Shown here: positions 10,901 through 18,811 of the stretch, piece by piece
How positions within the stretch are numbered: the first letter of the stretch is position 1
How the letters are laid out: each line of letters starts with the position of its first letter
Source: CBFHMJ01 sp965656875
GTDB taxonomy: Bacteria > Pseudomonadota > Gammaproteobacteria > Enterobacterales > Alteromonadaceae
NCBI GenBank assembly: GCA_965656875.1
Contig: CBFHMJ010000011.1
Coordinates: forward strand, 124,001-188,000
Reading direction: 5' to 3'
DNA: 64,000 bases
Notes under the pieces: generated by a model
Databases searched by the model: none
What the model saw: only the letters and a program-made list of their open reading frames with translations
Told to the model about the DNA's origin: nothing
Made by a program: the position numbers and the translations under genes

Positions 10901-13900
10901 TTTATTCGCTAATTTACCCTTGTTCAGTGTTACGGTCGCGGATGTGAATGATGGCCCGGTACTCGGTGGCACGCCGCCGCTATCGGTCAATCAGGGCCAG
11001 CCATACAGCTTTACACCAACTGCGATTGACCCGGATGGCGATCCGATTAGTTTCTCGGTGCAAAACATGCCAGCCTGGTTGTCGTTTAATCTGAGTACGG
11101 GGCAGCTATCGGGCACGCCGTTTAATGATGATGTTGGGGTTCACAGTAACGTTCAGATCCGGGCGACTGATGGCAGTATCACGACCACGTTAACTGCTTT
11201 CGACATCACTGTGGTGAACGTCAATGATGTGCCGGGCATTTCCGGTACGCCGACTGCGATTATCAACCAGAATCAAGCCTATTCGTTTACGCCTAGTTCT
11301 TATGATATTGACGGCGACACACTGACCTTTTCGGGCAGTGGACTACCGGGCTGGTTATCGGTGAATCCAACGACAGGTGAACTGTCTGGCACGCCAGGTC
11401 AGTCTGATGTGGGTGTTCATAACAATATTCAACTAACGGTACAGGATGCGAGTTTATCTGCATCTCTGGCTCCTTTCTCCATAACGGTCGTTGATGTGAA
11501 CGATGCGCCAGATATCGGCGGCACGCCTGTGGCAACAGTCAACCAGGCACAAGCTTATTCGTTTATTCCAACGGTCATTGATGTCGATGGCGACCCGGTG
11601 ACACTGTCAGTAACCGGACTACCCGGCTGGATGACCTTTGATGCAGTAACTGGAGAACTGGCGGGAACACCGGGCCAGGCAGACATTGGGGTTTATAACA
11701 ACATACAGATCCACGGAACGGATGGGCTGTTATCTGGCAGTACGCCGCCGTTTTCGATCACGGTCAATAATGTTAACGATGCACCGTCAATAACGGGTTC
11801 GCCACCGACCATTGTGATGCAACATCAAGCGTATAACACGGTCTTTAGTGCGACTGATGTAGACGGTGATACACCAACGTTTACCGCTACTAATTTACCG
11901 AGCTGGTTATCGCTGGATGCAGCCACAGGTGTGATATCTGGTCGTCCGGATCAGATTGATGTGGGCGTTCACAGCAATATTGAGATTGCCGCGACAGACG
12001 GCACCGCATCAACGACTCATCCTGCTTTTGCTATTACGGTTGTGGATGTTAATGATCCACCGGGAATTTCTGGCATACCGCCAGGCGCGGTGGCGCAGGA
12101 TACAGCCTACAGCTTTATTCCCGTACTGAGTGATCCGGATGGCGATGTGTTGTCGGTCAGTGGTGTGAATATACCGGCGTGGTTAACGCTCGACACTAAT
12201 ACGGGCGAGCTTTCGGGTGTGCCAGCGAACAGTGATATCGGTCAGTACAACGGGATTGAACTAATCGTTAGTGATGGCTTATTGACCAGTAGTTTACCCG
12301 TATTCTCAATTACAGTAAGCAACACCAATGATGCACCCGTTATCAGTGGTGTGCCGCTGACATCAGTGAATCAATATCAGGCTTATTCCTTTACGCCGAT
12401 TGCCAGTGATATCGATGGCGACCCACTCATGTTTTCGGCATCCGGTTTACCGGCCTGGTTGTCGTTGAATCCATTGACCGGTGAGTTGTCGGGCTCGCCC
12501 CAGCAAGTGGATGTTGGCGTTCACAGTGGTATTCAGATTTCAGTATCAGATGGTATTGCATCAGCTTCATTATTGCCGTTTTCAATAACGGTGATGAATG
12601 TTAATGACGTGCCGACGATAAGTGGTTCACCCGCCGCAGATATCAATCAAGAACAGCTGTATACCTTTTTGCCAGTAGCCAGTGATATTGATGGCGATAC
12701 GCTAAGTTTTACTGCAACTAATTTGCCGAGCTGGATGACTTTAGATGCAAATTCCGGCGCGTTAACGGGCACGCCAGGTAATGATGATGTTGGTGTTCAC
12801 AGTGGGATTCAGCTTACGGTGAGTGATGGTAGTCTATCGGCCAGTCTGCCGCTATTTACCATAACGGTTCATAACGTTAATGATGCACCGACGATCAGCG
12901 GTTCGCCTTCAGCAAACGTCGATCAGGACCAGGCTTATCAGTTTTTGCCTGTTGTGGAAGATATTGATGGCGATAGTCTGAGTTTCACAGGCACCAATGT
13001 ACCCGGTTGGCTGACGTTAAATGCCAGTACCGGCGAATTGACGGGCGTGCCAGCTAATGATGACGTGGCAGTCTGGCCCGGCATTCAGGTCTCAGTGAGT
13101 GATGGTGCGTTATCGGCAGACTTACCTGCCTTCGCGATCACCGTACACAATGTCAATGATGCGCCAACGATTACTGGTTCGCCACAAGCCGGTGTGAATC
13201 AGGATGAACTGTATCAGTTTGTGCCGGTTCTTGATGATATTGATGGCGATAGTCTGACGGTTTCTGCAACCGGGTTACCGGGCTGGCTGACATTAAATCC
13301 GGCGACGGGCGCAATCAGTGGCACGCCGGGTAATGCTGATGTCGGTCAGTTTACGGGGCTTGATCTGACGGTCACGGATGGCGCGTTATCGGCGTCACTG
13401 GGCGCGTTCAGCATCATTGTTAATAACGTCAATGATGCGCCGACTATTTCGGGAAATCCGATCACGGCAGTTAATCAGGACGAAACATATCAGTTTTCAC
13501 CAATCGCTGAGGATATCGATGGTGATGTCTTACAGTTTTCGGCCAGTAATTTACCGGGTTGGTTATCTCTAAATCCACAAACTGGTCAATTGGCGGGAAC
13601 CCCGGGTAATGATGAGGTTGGTTTATATTCCAACATTGTGTTGAGCGTGTCTGATGGCACGCTGTCTGCGGCATTACCCGCATTTAGTCTTGAAGTGGTC
13701 AACGTCAATGATGCGCCAACCATCAGTGGAACACCGGAAACCACCGTGAATCAGGATGAAGGTTATTCGTTTACGCCGACAGCAGACGATATTGACGGTG
13801 ATTCGTTGACCTTCAGTGTGTCTGGTCAGCCTGACTGGATGGTCTTTGACTCGGCAACTGGCGAGCTGGCTGGCGTACCCGGAAATAAAGAGGTCGGTGT

Positions 13901-16190
13901 GTATGCCGGTATTCAGATTCAGGTATCCGATGGCTCGCTCAGTGCTACGTTAGCGCCGTTTATTATTGAAGTAGTCAATGTGAATGATGCGCCGGAGATT
14001 GAAGGTGTTCCGGTCATTAGTGTCCTTCAGGAGCAGGTGTATCAGTTCACGCCGGTTGCCAGAGATATTGACGGCGATGTCCTGTCCTTTTCAGTCACCA
14101 ACAAACCGGACTGGTTATTGTTCGATTCAGCGTTCGGAACCTTATCTGGCACACCGCGTAATGAACATGTCGGTGAATACCCGGCGATTAGCATCGAAGT
14201 ATCAGACGGCGTACTTACTGCCGCGTTAGCACCGTTTTCGATTACGGTTATCAATGTGAATGACGCACCGGTTATTTCAGGCTTTCCGCCATTGGTGATC
14301 GACCAGGGCAAACTTTATCAATTCGAACCCATTGCCAGCGACCCGGATACCGATCCGCTGACGTTCAGTGTGACGAATTTACCGGGCTGGCTATCGTTTA
14401 ACAGTACTACCGGGCGATTATCCGGGATTCCGGTTGAATCGGATATCGGTAGTCACAGCGGTATTCAAATCACCGTCAGCGATGGGGAACTTAGCGCTGC
14501 ACTGACGCCATTCTCTGTCACAGTTAATAACGTGAATGATCCGCCGGTAATTAGTGCGAATCCACCAACTACTGCGACTCAGAATCAGTTATATCAGTTT
14601 GCCGCTATTGCAACGGATGTAGAGAATGACCCGCTAACGTTTAGTCTCGGCAATGCGCCAGGCTGGTTGCAGGTCAGCCCGCAAAACGGTCTGGTATCCG
14701 GCATCCCCGGACCTGACGATGTAGGCGTGTTTCGCGACATTATTCTGAGTGTGTCAGACGGTCAGGCAACGGCTTCAACCAACCCGTTCACCATCACAGT
14801 GAAAAACATCAATGATCCGCCAGAAATCAGTGGCTCACCGACATTAATGGTGAACCAGGGAACGCTTTATCGCTTTAAGCCGGAGGTAACGGACCCGGAC
14901 AATGACGAGTTGCGCTTTACCGTGGTGAATAAACCAGACTGGGCATCGTTTGATGTGTTGACGGGCGAATTGACGGGTACACCGGCAAACGGTGATGTGG
15001 GGATGACACAGCCAATCACCTTGTCAGTATCAGATGGCGAATACACCGCCACGCTGGAGACCTTTGTGATAACGGTGATTGACGTCAATGATCCGCCGGA
15101 AATCGGTGGTTCTCCTGCCACGACGGTTCAGGAAGGCGCGACTTATCAGTTCACGCCAACCGCCAGCGATCCGGAAAATGATGAACTGACCTTTGATGCC
15201 AGTGGATTGCCTGGCTGGTTAACTGTGGATGCTGATACGGGCCGTCTGACTGGCGTACCAGAGAATGCTGATGTGGGTGTTTCCAGTGCGATAGTACTGT
15301 CGGTCAGTGACGGTGAACTGACAGCGGAATTACCGACATTTTCTATCACAGTCACTAACGTGAATGATGCGCCGGAAATTAGTGGTGAACCGTTGTTGTT
15401 CGTTAATCAGGATGAGCCATACGTGTTCTTACCAACGGCCAGTGATCCCGATGGCGATGTCCTCACGTTTATCATCGAAAACAAACCTGTCTGGGCGGAA
15501 TTTAACACCAACAGTGGTGAGTTATCCGGTGTGCCGGGTAATGATGATGTTGGTGAAGCGGCAGACATTCTGATCTCGGCTTTCGATGGTCAGCTTATTA
15601 CCAGTCTGCCTGCTTTCCTGCTTACCGTGAACAATCTGAACGATATGCCCGGGCTGACAGGAGGTAGCGTCAAACTGGTGTCTGGCAGTGAAGTATTTAT
15701 TGAATTTACAGCGACTGATCCGGATGGCGACGAACTGACGATTTCTTTAGTGGATGCACCAACCGCAGGTGAGGTGATCCAGACCGAAGCAGGCTGGATT
15801 TATCGCTCGACGGCGGGATTTGAAGGAAACGATGTGTTCACCCTGATTGCATCGGATGGTGAACTGGAATCACCGCCAGCCAGTTTCACTGTGGAAGTTA
15901 TCGCAGTCGAGGAAATGGCGACTAATGATGTGGTTGTTGAGCCGCCGGTTCAGGACGAAGTATACATTCTCGACACACTGGCGAACGACAAACAGGAAAC
16001 CGATGAACAAATCAAAATTGTGGCTTCGTTAAGTATTCACGGTGATACCTCGACCGATGGCGATGTGATCCGCTTTGTGCGTAACAATCGCCAGTATCGC
16101 TATATCACCGTGAATTATGTCATTGAGAATGAAAACGGACAGATGGCCTTTGCTCAGGCCAACCTGATCATCGAAGAGGAGCAACCCTGA
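4959..16190 (+). CDS. Giant Sec-exported protein with 37 He_PIG Ig-like repeats
   Basis: A 3743-residue protein. The ATG at 4959 is chosen because TTAGGAA lies 7 bases upstream and a clean signal peptide follows (MARSMYAQ...SLNA, cleaved near residue 23); the frame also opens at 4917. Residues about 24-157 resemble a choice-of-anchor/HYDIN-like beta-sandwich (DFGNVPFGS...VEFTP, with four Cys). From residue 158, 37 consecutive units of about 92 residues follow, each of the pattern NVNDAPxISGxP...Y.FxPxxxDxDGDxLTFS..NLPGWLxLN..TGELSGTPGxxDVG...I.L.VSDG, the putative Ig (He_PIG) cadherin-like fold; the DxDGD and VNDAP motifs are typical Ca2+ sites. A divergent 38th unit and an acidic tail end the protein. 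No LPXTG, RTX or type 9 signal is visible. It probably forms a very long surface or extracellular filament. Confidence 0.9.
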   Translation: MARSMYAQLCAVLLALSCASLNAETVSIDSVAPGDNVTVAYDFGNVPFGSKSSVIIDFENSASVDLLNCGTYVPYNPDFKIVAQSCPKWDGDRMPAPGSVVLQSLSRNSCSVTVEFTPSVPSPTSSFFQLYCDDFNNRPEPLTVFINLTADASIQNSAPTIQGTPQSGIYDGDFYNFIPLASDADGDSLSFSILNKPSWATFNPLSGRLSGKPSQADVGVYSNIQLSVSDGKVNATLTPFSITVVDRNYPPVFSTNETIPTAYPDTAYSFQPQVSDEDGDTLTFSITNKPAWATFNPATGEITGTPTNGDIGLYSSIVISAFDGLLTTDRSPLTISVGSEISTPHFTTFPDQSVYQGIAYYYGSTVDGLGAPPLTFSATNLPGWLTLNPVTGELSGTPGPGDVGYYSNIKLSATDSVLTAYLEAFSIQVLAFNQAPSISGIPLVVIDQDQAYSFTPSATDPEGDTLSFSASNLPAWLALNTATGELTGTPTAADVGSYPNIQLSVHDGATVDSLPTFTITVNNVNDAPVITGTPSSTVAQYGIYQFSPGSSDLDGDVLTFSAVNLPGWLSLNTVTGTVSGVPQQGDVGLHSNIQLTVSDGALSSTLPDFSITVSNVNDGPVISGVPPVSVNQDALYSYTVSASDLDGDSLTFSAQNLPVWLTLNPATGLLSGTPNATQIGVYNAIGIDVTDGVLTTSLSPFSITVINVNDAPVISGTPSSAVNQNSGYSFVPTASDIDGDALTFSSLNLPAWLSLNASTGEITGVPAQGDVGVHSNIQLTVSDGALSDTLPAFSITVSDVNDPPVIGGSPPGSVLQNTLYSFTPSSSDLDGNSLTFSAQNLPGWLSINASTGEVSGTPGPSDVATFNNILIEVTDGALTATLANFNITVINVNDAPAISGVPATSVNQDQIYNFTPSATDIDGDLVTFTISNQPGWASFNSSTGQLSGIPGNGDVGSYANVTISAFDGSLSTPLTPFTITVVNVNDPPLLSGIPNATVNQDAAYLFLPVVNDIDGDVLTFSVLNLPGWLSLNASTGEISGTPGNSDVGLYTNIQLSVSDGTATVNLATFSVQVININDAPSISGVPGSSVLQDGVYSFTPVASDIDGDSLTFSIVNQPPWTSFNTVTGQLSGTPGNSDVGIHGAIGISVSDGSLSASLGAFSITVNNVNDAPVIGGLPATVIDQDQAYSFTPSSNDIDGDALTFSIINQPGWLSFNASTGALTGTPGHGDVGTYSNIQLSVSDSVLSASLPAFSITVNNVNDAPTISGVPASAVNQDVSYSFVPGANDIDGDSLSFSPVNLPSWLTLNPTTGEISGTPGNSDVGIHGGISITVSDGSLSSSLGPFTITVNNVNDAPTVSGIPPFNINQNQAYYFAPTGNDIDGDGLTWSAVNLPGWLSLNSATGEISGTPGQPDVGAFSNIQLSASDGSLSASLPTFSITVIDVNDAPTITGVPAASINQDQAYSFTPVSGDVDGDSLSYSGTNLSTWLTVNPTTGELYGTPDATEVGTFSNIQITVSDGSLSASLPPFSITVNNVNDAPVISGSPSPSVNQNLNYSFAPSASDIDGDILTFSAVNLPGWLSLNTSIGTISGVPAQGDVGVHSNIQLTVSDGALSTTLPAFSITVIDVNDGPIISGSPPTTIAQDAPYNFTPTASDPDGDSLSFSMLNRPGWMTANPATGQLTGTPGSSDVLTYNNIILQVSDGSVTSTLPAFSITVTNVNDAPVIGGSPSPSVNQNLNYSFTPSASDIDGDSLTFSAVNLPGWLSINTSTGTISGVPAQGDVGVHSNIQLSVSDGALSATLPAFSITVIDVNDGPIISGSPPTTVAQDAPYNFTPTASDPDGDSLSFSMLNRPGWMTANPATGQLTGTPGSSDVLTYNNIILQVSDGSVTSTLPAFSITVTNVNDAPVISGSPVTAINQNQLYSFTPTASDIDGDSLTFMASNIPSWLAINSSSGELSGTPGQGDIGTHSNIQLSVSDGILFANLPLFSVTVADVNDGPVLGGTPPLSVNQGQPYSFTPTAIDPDGDPISFSVQNMPAWLSFNLSTGQLSGTPFNDDVGVHSNVQIRATDGSITTTLTAFDITVVNVNDVPGISGTPTAIINQNQAYSFTPSSYDIDGDTLTFSGSGLPGWLSVNPTTGELSGTPGQSDVGVHNNIQLTVQDASLSASLAPFSITVVDVNDAPDIGGTPVATVNQAQAYSFIPTVIDVDGDPVTLSVTGLPGWMTFDAVTGELAGTPGQADIGVYNNIQIHGTDGLLSGSTPPFSITVNNVNDAPSITGSPPTIVMQHQAYNTVFSATDVDGDTPTFTATNLPSWLSLDAATGVISGRPDQIDVGVHSNIEIAATDGTASTTHPAFAITVVDVNDPPGISGIPPGAVAQDTAYSFIPVLSDPDGDVLSVSGVNIPAWLTLDTNTGELSGVPANSDIGQYNGIELIVSDGLLTSSLPVFSITVSNTNDAPVISGVPLTSVNQYQAYSFTPIASDIDGDPLMFSASGLPAWLSLNPLTGELSGSPQQVDVGVHSGIQISVSDGIASASLLPFSITVMNVNDVPTISGSPAADINQEQLYTFLPVASDIDGDTLSFTATNLPSWMTLDANSGALTGTPGNDDVGVHSGIQLTVSDGSLSASLPLFTITVHNVNDAPTISGSPSANVDQDQAYQFLPVVEDIDGDSLSFTGTNVPGWLTLNASTGELTGVPANDDVAVWPGIQVSVSDGALSADLPAFAITVHNVNDAPTITGSPQAGVNQDELYQFVPVLDDIDGDSLTVSATGLPGWLTLNPATGAISGTPGNADVGQFTGLDLTVTDGALSASLGAFSIIVNNVNDAPTISGNPITAVNQDETYQFSPIAEDIDGDVLQFSASNLPGWLSLNPQTGQLAGTPGNDEVGLYSNIVLSVSDGTLSAALPAFSLEVVNVNDAPTISGTPETTVNQDEGYSFTPTADDIDGDSLTFSVSGQPDWMVFDSATGELAGVPGNKEVGVYAGIQIQVSDGSLSATLAPFIIEVVNVNDAPEIEGVPVISVLQEQVYQFTPVARDIDGDVLSFSVTNKPDWLLFDSAFGTLSGTPRNEHVGEYPAISIEVSDGVLTAALAPFSITVINVNDAPVISGFPPLVIDQGKLYQFEPIASDPDTDPLTFSVTNLPGWLSFNSTTGRLSGIPVESDIGSHSGIQITVSDGELSAALTPFSVTVNNVNDPPVISANPPTTATQNQLYQFAAIATDVENDPLTFSLGNAPGWLQVSPQNGLVSGIPGPDDVGVFRDIILSVSDGQATASTNPFTITVKNINDPPEISGSPTLMVNQGTLYRFKPEVTDPDNDELRFTVVNKPDWASFDVLTGELTGTPANGDVGMTQPITLSVSDGEYTATLETFVITVIDVNDPPEIGGSPATTVQEGATYQFTPTASDPENDELTFDASGLPGWLTVDADTGRLTGVPENADVGVSSAIVLSVSDGELTAELPTFSITVTNVNDAPEISGEPLLFVNQDEPYVFLPTASDPDGDVLTFIIENKPVWAEFNTNSGELSGVPGNDDVGEAADILISAFDGQLITSLPAFLLTVNNLNDMPGLTGGSVKLVSGSEVFIEFTATDPDGDELTISLVDAPTAGEVIQTEAGWIYRSTAGFEGNDVFTLIASDGELESPPASFTVEVIAVEEMATNDVVVEPPVQDEVYILDTLANDKQETDEQIKIVASLSIHGDTSTDGDVIRFVRNNRQYRYITVNYVIENENGQMAFAQANLIIEEEQP
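5430..15642 (+). repeat. 37 tandem coding repeats of about 276 bp
   Basis: The protein repeats translate to a DNA period of about 276 bp over some 10.2 kb. Most neighbouring units keep the amino-acid motifs but use different synonymous codons (for example GATATTGATGGCGAT, GATATCGACGGTGAC and GATATAGATGGCGAT for the same peptide), so the DNA is far less repetitive than the protein. This is an internal gene repeat, not a satellite or CRISPR. Confidence 0.9.
9579..10682 (+). repeat. Recent tandem duplication of a two-repeat block (2 x 552 bp)
   Basis: Bases 9579-10130 and 10131-10682 each encode two He_PIG units (184 codons). They are nearly identical at the protein level and much more alike in DNA than other units: the second unit of each block (repeats 17 and 19) differs by very few bases. 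The boundary is exact (GTG-ATT at 9579, 10131 and GTG-ATC at 10683). This indicates growth of the array by unequal crossover in two-unit steps. Confidence 0.88.
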
Positions 16191-16681
16191 TGAATATTGG
16201 ACTCATGATGGCCGGAACCAGCGCAATGGCAGCGCTGGCAATGGCCGGACTGTGGCAGTACGAAAAAACCAAAGTAGCATCGCTGACGGGTCAACTGACC
16301 ACATTAACGGCGAAATTTGACCATCAACAGGCTGAAATGGACAAACTGGATCAGGCGCTGACTGAAGCAAATCAGTCAATCGCCACTCAGCAATTGTTAG
16401 CGAAACAAAACGCGCAGCAAATGGAAAATTACAGCCGTAAATTACAGGTCAGCGAACAGGCCAATGCTCATTTAAACCGTGAAATTAATGAGCTACGAAC
16501 CAAGGAGATGCAAAATGCTCGTAACAACCCGTATGCGCGTGGCAATGCTGCCGCTGCTCGCTGGGCTGACATCATGCAGCGTATTACCGGACCGACAAGT
16601 CCAGCAAGTCAAAGTAATAACAATCCCAACACTGCCACCAATAACGATTCCGCCGGAAGTGGCAGCACCGCTACCCATTAA
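16190..16681 (+). CDS. Rz-like inner-membrane spanin (i-spanin)
   Basis: A 163-residue protein whose ATG overlaps the TGA of the giant gene (TGATG). It has one N-terminal membrane segment (about residues 4-22) with a short cytoplasmic N-end. A long Gln/Ala-rich coiled coil follows (about 27-112: TKVASLTGQLTTLTAKF, SRKLQVSEQANAHL), then a Ser/Asn-rich tail. This type II membrane protein with a periplasmic coiled coil has the architecture of phage Rz/LysB i-spanins, which pair with an outer-membrane lipoprotein to fuse the membranes. The decisive evidence is the overlapping lipoprotein gene in the +1 frame, the classic Rz/Rz1 arrangement. No other phage structural gene is near, so the role here may be other than virion release. 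Confidence 0.68.
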   Translation: MNIGLMMAGTSAMAALAMAGLWQYEKTKVASLTGQLTTLTAKFDHQQAEMDKLDQALTEANQSIATQQLLAKQNAQQMENYSRKLQVSEQANAHLNREINELRTKEMQNARNNPYARGNAAAARWADIMQRITGPTSPASQSNNNPNTATNNDSAGSGSTATH

Positions 16682-17003
16682 TATGACCCGGGTTATGGTG
16701 GTAACACCTGAAGTGGTGGAAGACTGGCGACTGGCTTGTGAAGAATTTGAATCGGTTGGCGAAGAGGATGCTTACACCCTGGAAGAAGTGCAGGCGTCCT
16801 GGCCCGGATTAAGTCAGGACAGCGCTTGCAACTGGGCGATTTACGGTTTGGTGTTACAGGATGAACTGACACTGGAAATGTACTTCAGTGAGCTGGCGAC
16901 CTATGTTGAAAAACTCAGGGCGCGTAATCAGTTTTTGATCGACATGATTAATTCACAACAGGCGATCATGGATAAGCAGCGAGAAGTGCTGGAGGGGCAG
17001 TGA
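16515..17003 (+). CDS. Rz1-like outer-membrane lipoprotein spanin (o-spanin)
   Basis: The start at 16515 is set by AAGGAG at 16502-16507, 7 bases upstream; the frame is open earlier but has no better site. It begins inside the i-spanin gene in the +1 frame and shares 167 bases with it. The product is 162 residues with a lipoprotein signal LLAGLTSC (lipidated Cys21), then a Pro-rich stretch (about 36-54, IPTLPPITIPPEV) as in Rz1/LysC proteins. It then extends well past a normal Rz1 (about 60-95 residues) into an acidic, helical C-terminal domain with two Cys (WRLACEEF, SACNWAIYG) and a terminal coiled coil. The extra domain is unusual and may bind a partner other than the i-spanin. Confidence 0.68.
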   Translation: MLVTTRMRVAMLPLLAGLTSCSVLPDRQVQQVKVITIPTLPPITIPPEVAAPLPINMTRVMVVTPEVVEDWRLACEEFESVGEEDAYTLEEVQASWPGLSQDSACNWAIYGLVLQDELTLEMYFSELATYVEKLRARNQFLIDMINSQQAIMDKQREVLEGQ

Positions 17004-17195
17004 ATATTTCTCGCACCACTTGACACTGTACCTTTAATGGGTGTTATTGTTTTTCTTATTGATAAAAATAAGCATAAATAATGAGGAAGTGCTGGTGAAC
17101 CATGACACAAGGTTTAAACATACGAATTTAATCATTGAATGAGGTTTTTATTTCTAATAAGGTGACAAAAATACGTAAAAATAGGTACTAAAACA

Positions 17196-18599
17196 ATGGC
17201 AGACATCATGAACTGGTTTGATTCGTTAAATCGACTTGAATGGTGGGGTTTAATCATTCTTGGTATCGCGATGATTGTTATTCTTTGGGAATGGATAGAA
17301 CAACGGCGTTTCTATACTGTCGAAGGTTATCGAGAAGATTCGATAAAAGAATTTGATGGTTTTGTCTATAAGGCAATGAATGGATTTTCTGAGTCTCAAA
17401 AACAATTTTTGCTCTCGGAAGTATTGAGTCTGGATTCTGATGAAGCTAAAGCAAAATTAGTAGACTTCATAATAGTGACATTTGACTGGCAAGAAGTGAC
17501 GATTTATGAATTGTTGAAGATTGTTCAGCGATTTGAAAATGAAATAGGAAAATTTCTACAATCATCTGAAACACCCGAAAAAGTGAAGCAGTGGCTACTG
17601 AATGGAGAATTGCCTAAAGCTGAGCAAGCCTTGGTCCGTGAAATTGAGTCTTTTGATACTGACGATAATATAAAACGGGCAGGGAGATATTCTCTCTTAG
17701 GTGAGTTACGCATGCTTAGTGAAAATTATGAAGAGGCAGAAATTGCCTTTAAGGAAGCTGCAAAACTTCAGCCAGATAATGTGCACTATCAAGGATGGGT
17801 TGCGAGGGCCAATATGGCATTGGAAAATTATGATAAGGCACTAAAACATCTTGATTTGGAGCAGCAGCTCGCTCATACCAGCAAGGAGCATGAAACGCCA
17901 ATTTTGGCTTTAAGTCACTTGAACAGCGGTCATGCCTGGCAAGAATTAGGAGAACTGGATAAAGCAATTAGTTGTTTTGAAAAAACAAAATCACTGATGC
18001 AAGAAAAATACGGCCTGCTTGCAAATGCTACAACATTAGCGCTTCTCGAACTCGGAGAGTTGTATGAGACAAAGGAAGATTACGATGATGCGTTAGCTTG
18101 CTATAAAGAGGCACTTGGTGGTGATACTAAAGTGCATGGGAAAAAATCATTAGCGGCGGGTGATATCTATTATAGAATCGCCAGGGTTTTCTGGAAAAAA
18201 TTGGATTATGACCAATCAGGAAAATTTTTAAACAAATTACTGGCTTGTGAATTATCAAAATATCGTTTACCTCATCCCTCTATCGTTGAAACATATTGGC
18301 ATTTAGCACGTGTTTGGGATCAGAAAAAGAATATGAAAAAGGCGATTCTGTATTTTGAAAAAGCTCTGACATGTCGTCAGAAATTGTCTCCGGCTGAGCA
18401 CCTGAATGTCGGGCGATTATATACAGATCTCGGCATAGCGTTGAATCGGAATAAGCAATATGACGAGGCAATTTCCTACTTTGCGCGAGCGTTAACAGTT
18501 TTTAATGAACCGCATAATGAAGGGCTTGCTCCTGCCAGACAGGACATTGCGCGTAAAGGGCTTGAGGATGCTGTGACTGCTAAGGCCTTAGTGAATTAA
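17196..18599 (+). CDS. Membrane-anchored TPR-repeat protein
   Basis: A 467-residue protein with one membrane segment at about 16-33 (WWGLIILGIAMIVILWEW). A helical domain (about 45-135) and some seven tetratricopeptide repeats follow (about 155-455; clear units YEEAEIAFKEAAKLQPDN, LDKAISCFEKTKSLMQ, YDDALACYKEALGG, MKKAILYFEKALTCR, YDEAISYFARALTVF). The spacing of the middle units resembles kinesin-light-chain TPRs. TPR proteins are scaffolds; the partner is unknown. The gene starts 192 bases after the o-spanin gene, so co-transcription is possible but not shown, and its base composition is lower in GC than the upstream operon. The ribosome site is weak. Confidence 0.75.
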   Translation: MADIMNWFDSLNRLEWWGLIILGIAMIVILWEWIEQRRFYTVEGYREDSIKEFDGFVYKAMNGFSESQKQFLLSEVLSLDSDEAKAKLVDFIIVTFDWQEVTIYELLKIVQRFENEIGKFLQSSETPEKVKQWLLNGELPKAEQALVREIESFDTDDNIKRAGRYSLLGELRMLSENYEEAEIAFKEAAKLQPDNVHYQGWVARANMALENYDKALKHLDLEQQLAHTSKEHETPILALSHLNSGHAWQELGELDKAISCFEKTKSLMQEKYGLLANATTLALLELGELYETKEDYDDALACYKEALGGDTKVHGKKSLAAGDIYYRIARVFWKKLDYDQSGKFLNKLLACELSKYRLPHPSIVETYWHLARVWDQKKNMKKAILYFEKALTCRQKLSPAEHLNVGRLYTDLGIALNRNKQYDEAISYFARALTVFNEPHNEGLAPARQDIARKGLEDAVTAKALVN

Positions 18600-18727
18600 C
18601 CTTGATTTCCACTAGACGTTCAAACCATGTTGATGGATGGCTCCCTCGTGAAGTTACCATGAGACGATTATCACGATTATCAACCAAAAACATAAGTCGT
18701 ATTGTAAAAACAGGCTTAAATAAAGAG

Positions 18728-18763
18728 AAACGGGTAGTCGTGCTAATCGACTACCCGTTTTTT
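18728..18763. terminator. Bidirectional rho-independent terminator
   Basis: AAACGGGTAGTCG (18728-18740), loop TGCTAAT, CGACTACCCGTTT (18748-18760) then TTT: a perfect 13-bp stem with A-run before and T-run after. It sits between the converging TPR gene and TonB-dependent receptor gene. A second short perfect hairpin (CAGGTTG-TAG-CAACCTG, 18771-18787) follows. Confidence 0.9.
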
Positions 18764-18811
18764 GTTGTTGCAGGTTGTAGCAACCTGAATGGTGCTTTGA
18801 CTAACTACTTC

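Noticed and set aside
7431..15355. Many antisense ORFs of 60-120 codons inside the giant gene
   Set aside because: They recur once per repeat in the same phase and come from codon bias of the sense frame; none has a ribosome site or family resemblance.
5430..15642. Long regular repeat array as a CRISPR or satellite
   Set aside because: The 276-bp period is continuous coding sequence for He_PIG domains; there are no short identical repeats with unique spacers.
1..18600. Ordinary prophage
   Set aside because: Apart from the muramidase and spanin-like pair there is no capsid, tail, terminase, integrase or repressor gene, and most products carry host-type Sec or lipoprotein signals; the upstream side remains unseen.
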